Origin: Typhlomys cinereus | Lineage: Eukaryota; Chordata; Mammalia; Rodentia; Platacanthomyidae | Assembly (NCBI GenBank): GCA_023101885.1 | Contig: JALPQD010000075.1 | Coordinates: forward strand, 5,026,630 to 5,090,629 | Direction of reading: 5' to 3' | DNA length: 64,000 nt | The notes under the pieces: generated by a model | Told to the model about the DNA's origin: nothing | The model's input: the letters and a program-made list of their open reading frames with translations, nothing else | Database searches by the model: none | Program-made: the position numbers and the translations under genes | Shown: positions 57,122 to 64,000 of the stretch, in pieces | How the letters are laid out: each line of letters starts with the position of its first letter | How positions within the stretch are numbered: the stretch's first letter is position 1

Positions 57122-59309
57122 AGTGAGCCACTATTTCATGCATATTTACCTACAGAATCAAATCCTCTTTGGGAGGCCCTTAATAATTTTTAAAATTATA
57201 AGGAGGTCAGAAGTTCAGATGTTTGAGGAAAGCCCATGAGAATTGGTGGAGCCCCCAAGGAAGCTCCTGGATCTCCTTCTGCCTGTAGTAGCTAGCAGAG
57301 TCTGGCAAGGCTGCCAGTGACTATTTCCACCATGTTGTCCAGGTGAAGCATTGGTATTTCTTCGGGTATTCATTAGAATGTGTGCATTCTTCAGGTTGTG
57401 GAAGACTTGTGTGTAAAACAGTAAAGAGAACTGTGACAGAAACCTCAATGGCAATAGAGACATTGTCTTCTTTTAAATTAATTTAGGTGAAATTGTGAAT
57501 AATAAGCATTGAATGGTGTGAAATGGGCAAATTTATATTTCTTGTCTCGTCAATCCCAAGGAAAAGGAAAAGGTGGAATTAAATTAATAATTAATCATGA
57601 ATCATTATGTGCCTTTATAATGACCTGGAAGAAAACCATTGAGTTTTATTATAAAGGAACACATTTAACTTTAGAAATATGAAACAGATTACAATCACAT
57701 ATGCTGCCTTTCTAAAATCTAAACCTAAACATGCAGAAAGAGTAAACCTATTTTTTTATTGAAGCATTTGAATGTGTATTCCTTAACTGCGTTGGTAGCT
57801 GTCTTTTGTACTGATAGCACAGCATGCATAAGCATTCTCTCCAAATTCATCACTAATATGTCTAATTACAAGATTCGTCTTGTAATGACACAAGTATGTA
57901 CCTCAAATAGTAACCATAGAGGGAATTGATACCATGCTTCTTTATTTGCAAAATTAACCTAAAAATGATCAACTGTGCCTCCTTCACTCCCTCCTCCTCT
58001 TCTTCCGTCTCTTCTCCCCTAGTCTTTCTCATTTTCCTCTTCCATCTATTCCTCTCCTTTCTCTTCCTATTCCTTCTTCCCTGTCCTCTTTGTCTTTTCT
58101 TCCTCCCCTTTTCTAAATGAACACGGCTTTCAGTCAAATCTACCTAAAGCCAATCAGGAGTAACTCCTGACCCGGAGAAGCGTGTCAATGGATGGCACAG
58201 GCAACTTCCACTTTGTTGGAAAAGAAAGCCATTTGTGTCAGAAGCTTTCTGTGCTCAGCAAAGAGCTGACCTAGACAAAACAGAGACCTGCCTAGGATTC
58301 TGCACAGCAAGAGTATGATCAGGCCCCTGAGCCAAGCACAAGTGTAGATTCCAGAAAATCTCACTGGACGACTGAAAAAGCAAAATGGAGTTCTACTAGC
58401 TATCTAGTACAAAACATTTCTCAAAAGTTTTTCTCAATTAGGAAAATGGAAATTAAATATCTAGACTGATATTGAGCCAAACCTTCCAAAAAATTTGATG
58501 GGATGCTACTGGTAAAACCGGGTCATGCCCCAGGGAAATGAACATGGGCCCATAGATTGGAGAATTCTAGGTTCTCAGAATCTCATGAGCATATCCACGC
58601 AGAGGCAAAGCAAACGCTAAATGTCTCTTTGGGCAGTGAGGTCCTCTGAAGACTGAGAAAGATTTAGCAACTCTTTTGCCTATTTGAAATGCTTTATCTT
58701 GGTAAAGGAAGATGTGTGAACACCGCAGTCAGTGGGCGCGCTTTCCATCGGCGTCATATCCAGGTCCCAAATCTGTTCCCTGGGGAGTTTCCTTTCCCCT
58801 CTGCAAAACCTTTCCTCTTTTCTACCATCCAGAGGCATCCAAAGGAGACCATAACTGTTCAATCCCACCTCGCAGCTGAAAAAAGAGAAACTCTGACGAT
58901 TCTGAGCATACAACAAAGAGAAGCAGAGCTGCACTAGACTTTGCACCCAGACCGAGATCACTAACTTAGACTCAGTAATGGTCATAGGCCAGAACCTTGA
59001 CTGAAAAGGGCCAATGACTATTTGTGCTTCGGAAATACAAGATTGGGTCTAGATGTTCCAGTACTGCTTTTTTATGATTCGCTCCTTCCAGGACTAGGAG
59101 AGCTGCTGAGGATGCCATCTATGGAATAAATGAGGGACTAAGTCCTTTGAATAAAAACTAAAGGATCTTTCTCAAAAAAACAGTGCCTCCCAAACGTTTT
59201 CATTGTTGTGCAGGCAAACTACTTATGCAATTGCAAAATAGAAACAAAAGCAAACAAAATAAGATTCTACTGAGCACTTATCCATTACCAGGCACACGAC
59301 TCTCACTCC
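57122..59309. other. Unassigned, mostly unique sequence
   Basis: 57470-57720 is AT-rich with clustered TAATTA/ATTAAT homeodomain-like sites. 57980-58120 is a pyrimidine-rich tract (TC/TTCC). 58680-58985 is open in two frames on opposite strands, but neither is recognisable as a protein. Confidence 0.35.
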
Positions 59310-59890
59310 TTATCATAGGAGAGAGAGCTAAGTGTGTGTGTGTTTAATAACTGACTTTAATAACTGACTCTCAGAAAACAGCAGCTCCCTAGCTGTGGTC
59401 TAAATGTGTGGCATTACTGTTGATTGGATTTATCCTCTGTACCGCAGAGCAGGTAACCCTTGCGCACTACTTATCGGCTCCCCTAACTCTCTGGGCCTCT
59501 GCCAACCTCTATTCTGCTCTCAGTGCCTATGATGGGAGAGATCATGTGTTTGTCTTTCTGAACTCGGTTCATTGAACATACTGTCCTCTGGCTCCATCCA
59601 TGTCGTGACGAATGATAGCATTTCATGCTTTTTAGTGCACCACATGTAATTCCCCATATTCTATATGTTTATACATAATGACCCCTCATCCTGCCCACAA
59701 TGAACGGAGCTGCAGTGAACATGAGAGAGCTGATGTCTTCTCAACATGCTGATTTAATTTCCTTTTCTTGTGTGCCTGACAGCAGGGTGGTTGGAACATT
59801 CTCAAGTGAAACTGGCATCTGTCTACCAGTCTGCTTCTCACTGCAAGGGCACTCAGTCTACCTGCTGCTGCTCTTGCCCCTTAACATAGT
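59310..59890 (-). mobile_element. Ancient L1M 3' region, antisense
   Basis: GTTCATTGAACATACTGTCC, TCTGGCTCCATCCATGTCGT and GATAGCATTTCATGCTTTTT follow antisense L1M 3' sequence, as at 13960-14150. Diverged; the borders are approximate. Confidence 0.65.
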
Positions 59891-59897
59891 GTCTGTA

Positions 59898-60248
59898 ATG
59901 CTTACTCTTAACTATTGCTGTGAGAGAACACCCAAAGTCAAGCAGCTTAAGGGAGAAAGGGAGATTTATTCAGCTTTTGGCTCCAGAGGGGAGATACAGT
60001 CTTTCATGGTGGATGTAGCATGGCCGGCAGGCTAAAGCTGGAGGCAGGCTAAGTCACACCCATCCACGAGGCTGAGAGCTGTAATACTACTGCTCCAAAA
60101 ACCAGACTTCTCCCAGAGGTAAGGTGGGACTAATCCACCTCAAGGCCCACCCCCTGTAACCACCTTCCTTCAGGAAGGCCCCATCTCTCAAGGAGCCACG
60201 ACCTCTCCAAACACATGAGACTGTGGGGGACACATTTCAAACCATGAT
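59898..60248 (-). mobile_element. MaLR-like solo LTR, same family as 4.1-6.3 kb
   Basis: TTAACTATTGCTGTGAGAGA, GGGAGATTTATTCAGC, GGCCCACCCCCTGTAACCA, CATTTCAAACCATGATA align along the full length with 4115-4467, same orientation. No internal region adjoins it, so it is a solo LTR. Confidence 0.75.
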
Positions 60249-60684
60249 AGTGGACAAGACAGAAAACCTGGACTCTGGCATCTGCTAATACACTGCAAGA
60301 ATAACTAACACTGGTAGAAAACAGGAGCAGGAGTGAATATGTGGCCTTCTACCAGAGCCTGAGATGCATGGTATGCTAGTATGCAATGTACCCTAGTATG
60401 CAACATTCCTAGTATACAAGACTCATTCTTTTTTTAGAAAACAGGAATACAAGAACAGACTCATCTCATGGTTTATGAACCTTTGCCTTCAAACGGCCAT
60501 ATTGAGAATTCAACAATTTTATGATGGTGAAGACCCTCTTACCAAACTCAGCAGGCCTGTGTGTCTGCACTGCTTTCAGACCGCCAAGGAAAACTAATGA
60601 AGCTTTAACATGTGACCTGCTCCAGCTCTCGCAGCACGGCATGCCACATAAGGCATCCGCAGAATGAGCAGTGCCACCAGCTAC
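60249..60684. other. Unassigned sequence
   Basis: Short tandem-like CTAGTATGCAA motifs at about 60376-60418 (three loose copies). No gene supported. Confidence 0.4.
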
Positions 60685-61045
60685 TGTCACTTATTTATCT
60701 TTCACGTGCATGTGAGCGGGCACACATGCGTGCCTGGGCATATGGACATTACTGCATTTGAGCACGTGTGCCTGTGGATTCCCAAGGATGACGTCATTGG
60801 GAATCAACCTAATCTTTCTTCCACCTTATTGCTGTGGGCCTGGGTCTCTAATTAAATCCGGAGCACATTATGACTAGTCTGGCTCATCAGCTTGTTCCAA
60901 GAATTCCCAGATTCCTCTTTCTAGGGCCAGACTTACAGGGAACGCCCCTCCCCAGGAGTTTTCCATGGAATCTGGGGATCCAAGCTCAGACCCTTTGCTT
61001 GTGAGGGAAAAGCTTTAACCACTGAGTCCTCTCCCCAGTCCTATT
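60685..61045 (-). mobile_element. Diverged tRNA-derived SINE, antisense
   Basis: The right end on + (GGGATCCAAGCTCAGACCCT, TTGCTTGTGAGGG, CACTGAGTCCTCTCCCCAG) is the reverse complement of a SINE head with worn box B and A. TGCATGTGAGCGGGCACACA on the left is its decayed CA tail. Confidence 0.6.
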
Positions 61046-61621
61046 TAGTCATTCTTTAAGACAAGTTTTACCAGACAACTTCCATTTTTAGTGCCATACT
61101 CAAGAGAATCTCACATTTTTCTGCTGTCACATACAAACCAAAGGAAAGTCTAGTGCCCTAGTGCCAAGAAAGAACTGTCCTTGTGCTTAAGGATGCCACC
61201 CAAACCAGCGGGTAGGGCTATGGATGCTGCTGGTTTATCAGAGGAAGGGGCAGAAAGGAATGCAGATGATTGTTCTGCATGCCTCCAAGGAAAAAATCAT
61301 CATCTTCATGTCCCACCCCGCTAAGCTGCAACAGGTTTTGAAGTAAGCGCTTCTGGTGTTGTTTCAGTAGTCTGACGATCCCGGCCTTGCTTACATTGCT
61401 GAACTCCTTTCGGTCCTCTCCTTGTGGCTACCAGGCAAGCAGTTGTTCCAGCCATCGCATTCCCTTTCGAGGGAAGTTAAAGAAGGTCTCACATCATGCG
61501 TGGACATCAGGGACATTAAAGAAGCTGCATTGCCAGAGACTCACAGAGAGGCTTATCCTGACTCATCTCTAGCAGCTGCATTTAGGACTATGACAGGTGT
61601 GGATCCCAGTCAGGGAGATTA

Positions 61622-61623
<2 letters not shown>
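61046..61623. other. Unassigned sequence
   Basis: No gene supported. GGTGTTGTTTCAG at about 61357-61369 resembles a splice acceptor, but the following frame lacks a convincing donor. Confidence 0.3.

Positions 61624-61658
<35 letters not shown>
61624..61658 (+). repeat. (GT)n microsatellite
   Basis: Pure GT run of about 17 units. Confidence 0.95.
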
Positions 61659-63429
61659 GACATAGTTTTCGAGTGCTAACAGTGCAGGCAGTGACGACCA
61701 GGCACAGACTTCAATCAATCACAAAATACATATTCACACATGATGCACAAAACCGATGAAGGAAGGAATTTGAGCAGTAATTCTTCTAAGACCTCGGAGC
61801 AGGGGCTGGAGAAATCCTTTCTACTCTGTAGACACCAAGATTGGGTACCTTCTGGATTCTTTGTCTCTGCTATCGCAGGCCCGTGTTTATTAGCAAGAAT
61901 GGACAAGAAGGAAGACAAGTGAAACTGGCCCTGCCACCTGTCACCTATTTACCGTGGAAAAAGACTGAGCCTTTAAGTGGAAGAGCTGGATACTTAAAAC
62001 GTGGGGGCTCAAGGCTCACTCATTCAGCTGGATTTCTTTTCCCTGACTGGATGAGAAAGAACAGAAAGAAAACAGTCTCTGGACTTTGCTTTGAGGTGAG
62101 AGAGGAACTCCCGCCTAGGCCTGTGGGTTGCTTGCCTGGCACCTCCATGCTAAGGGGTCTACCTATGTTCAGATAAGCTCAACAGATCTTGCTAGTGTAG
62201 GACAAGAGTTCTGTAAAGCTACATTTTGACCAAAGAAATGAGGAAATATGTGGAATATTTATCACATATAGGAAATCACTATAAATACATGTAACTTACA
62301 TTTGTCAACTATGAGCGCTTAAGATTGCACTATAGTCGTGGAGTTAAAGTAGAAGTTAAAACAGACGAAAACTCAAGCTCTGAGAAGCTCCAGGTGCTTC
62401 TCTGAGACATTCTTTCTGAGACAAATCCGCAGAAGAGATAGATCATGAGGAAAGCTAAGGGCTTGAGGGAAGGACGTCACACTAGCAATGAACAGGCAAG
62501 TGAAATGGTCCGGGACAGAAGTACAGCTCTTCCCAAGGCTGGCTGGCCACCCCGAACAGCCAGTGTGCTCTGCTACAGACTGGAAATCTAGGCTGGCTGA
62601 CAACATAACGTCTAAGGTCAGCATTACTGGACACCAACTGACATCTGCAAAGTTCCACCCACATGCTATCAATGAATGAAGCATATGAGCCTCATTCGTA
62701 GGATTTCACATCCTTCCCCAAGGAAAGCAGAGAAAGAAGCCACACCCCAAATTCTGAAAACACCTCAGTCCATGACATGGAGCTCCGGTCCATACCTTGG
62801 GCCCCTGGCCAGGAGCCAATGATGGGGAGCACAGAGGGAGAAGTATAGCACCCTCCCCTACAAGGCCAGCTTAGCCACCAAGAACACCCCACCCCCGTGC
62901 CCGCTATCTTCGTAAACTCTCTGTTCTCCCTTCAACTTGCAGCTGCCAGGTTTGAGTAACCCACATTTTGGAGTTTACCTAGGGGACTGCTGGGGATCCG
63001 TTCAGATTTCCTACGTAAGCATATTTGGGTAGGGAGTGGAATCAAGGTTCCAACTGAAGCACTAATGAAATCAACTAATCTAAATACTGTGTAATTTGTT
63101 TAATGCTTACACCTAACAGATTAGTTTTCTTCCCTGAAATGTCATGAATAATGTGTACAAATACACACGCAAAGGCTATCATTACACTGCTTAGATGTTT
63201 GTAATCTCTGTTATTTAATTATCCTGAGTGACATTTATAGAAAGTCTATTAATAGGCAAGGCTCTGGATAAAACAGAGAGGAGAAGAGGATTTAGGATAT
63301 GACAGCATCTCAGGTGCTACGGGTCGAGAGCTGTGGTCATGTGACTGAACACCTGGACTCACACCACCATGTATTACAGACCAGGGACTTGGGATCATTT
63401 GGAAGGTCTTTTGTTGTGAGGTCCTTACC
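61659..63429. other. Unassigned, mostly unique sequence
   Basis: No gene supported. 63050-63240 is AT-rich with TAATTT/TTTAATTATCC motifs and no repeat character, possibly conserved non-coding DNA. Frames at 61740-62176 and 62373-62684 overlap others and have no recognisable product. Confidence 0.35.
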
Positions 63430-63778
63430 TACCTGCTACAGTTTGAGCCTGGGGTGTTAAAGGCTTGGACCTCAGCTAGGTGGTACTGGGAGGTGAAGAA
63501 ACCTTTATGAGTGGGGTTTGGCAAGAGGTCTTCAGGTCATGGGTGTGACTTTGCAGGAGATGATAGACAGTGATCTCTTTCTCTCTCCCACTTGGCCATG
63601 AGCTAAATGGGCCTTTTCTACCGTGTGCCCCTGCCAAGACGTTCTGTGCTGCCACACAGATGCAGTAGAGCCACTCAGTCACAGATAGAAACCACCAGAC
63701 CTGTAAGTGAGAACAACCTTTTTGTCTTTTCAGTTTGCTGTGTCTCATGTTAACTACAGTAGCAGAAAGTTAACTAGC
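63430..63778 (+). mobile_element. Probable LTR-like remnant
   Basis: CTACAGTTTGAGCCTGGGGT, AAAGGCTTGGACCTCAGC, CTCTCTCCCACTTGGCCATG and AGCAGAAAGTTAACTAGCAT give the order seen in MaLR/MER LTRs. No second copy in the window confirms it. Confidence 0.35.
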
Positions 63779-64000
63779 ATACCACCTCAGGGACACTCCC
63801 AGATAGTGACAGACTTTAAATTTCTCCAGAGAAAATGTGTACAGCCGAGGTTATAAAAATTTTCATCTTGATAAACCACACAGGATCCCCCACTCAGATA
63901 TATTTAGTGAGAATTATTTTTACACTTGGATATATATTATGCTAGAATCCTGGCTTAGAAAGGTAGATACTTAAAGATAACTTTTTTATCCTCACAGAAA
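63779..64000. other. Unassigned sequence to window end
   Basis: AT-rich, nothing supported. Confidence 0.4.

Noticed and set aside
58680..58985. 101-codon minus frame and 82-codon plus frame over the same sequence
   Set aside because: They are mutually overlapping with no family resemblance and no splice or promoter context.

Overview
The window looks like gene-poor nuclear DNA from a mammal, most likely a rodent. It holds no complete functional protein gene that I can support. The rodent reading rests on dispersed tRNA-derived SINEs with intact Pol III box A and box B motifs and a CA-repeat tail, on ID plus B1-like dimeric SINEs, on several L1 lineages from old (L1M) to fairly young, and on ERVL-MaLR-type LTRs. 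The SINE layout (ID-like head joined to an unrelated right half) resembles dimeric SINEs described in Geomyoidea (pocket mice, kangaroo rats, pocket gophers). I cannot confirm the family or species without a consensus search.

Layout. 1-2.6 kb is an antisense L1 ORF2/3'-UTR relic next to a young SINE. 4.1-6.3 kb is a MaLR-like element that keeps both LTRs, followed by an L1 3' UTR to 7.2 kb. 10.0-11.7 kb is an L1 3' end that received an LTR, which in turn received another L1 tail. 14.1-16.5 kb is a three-layer nest: a Tigger/MER2-like DNA transposon hit by an L1 fragment and by a full-length processed copy of the calponin-2 mRNA (CNN2). That copy has a poly(A) signal, a tail and a target-site duplication, and is the only unmistakable gene-derived sequence here. 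22.3-25.1 kb holds LTRs and SINEs. 26.6-33.6 kb holds four sets of recent insertions (short L1 tails, a 5'-inverted L1, SINEs, LTR-like repeats). 38-44.3 kb is SINE- and L1-rich. 47.8-49.9 kb is ancient L1M, including a minisatellite apparently built from its own 3' UTR. 51.4 kb has a 281-nt purine tract. 53-60 kb mixes LTR-like, DNA-transposon and L1 relics. The rest, about half the window, is apparently unique sequence.

Possible functional sequence is limited and unproven. One 237-bp open block at 34.6 kb has strong splice signals on both sides (candidate internal exon, + strand). At 43.68-43.81 kb an RFX X-box palindrome, an AP-1-like site, an ATG and a perfect splice donor lie in order (candidate promoter/first exon). 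A few AT-rich or CpG-retaining unique blocks could be regulatory. If the window is intronic, the host gene's other exons lie mostly outside it. I found no rRNA, conventional tRNA, CRISPR or prokaryote-type gene system, and no evidence of a previously undescribed biological system. The best leads are the near-intact CNN2 retrocopy, the L1M-derived minisatellite, the candidate exon and the SINE family that carries a microsatellite with each insertion.
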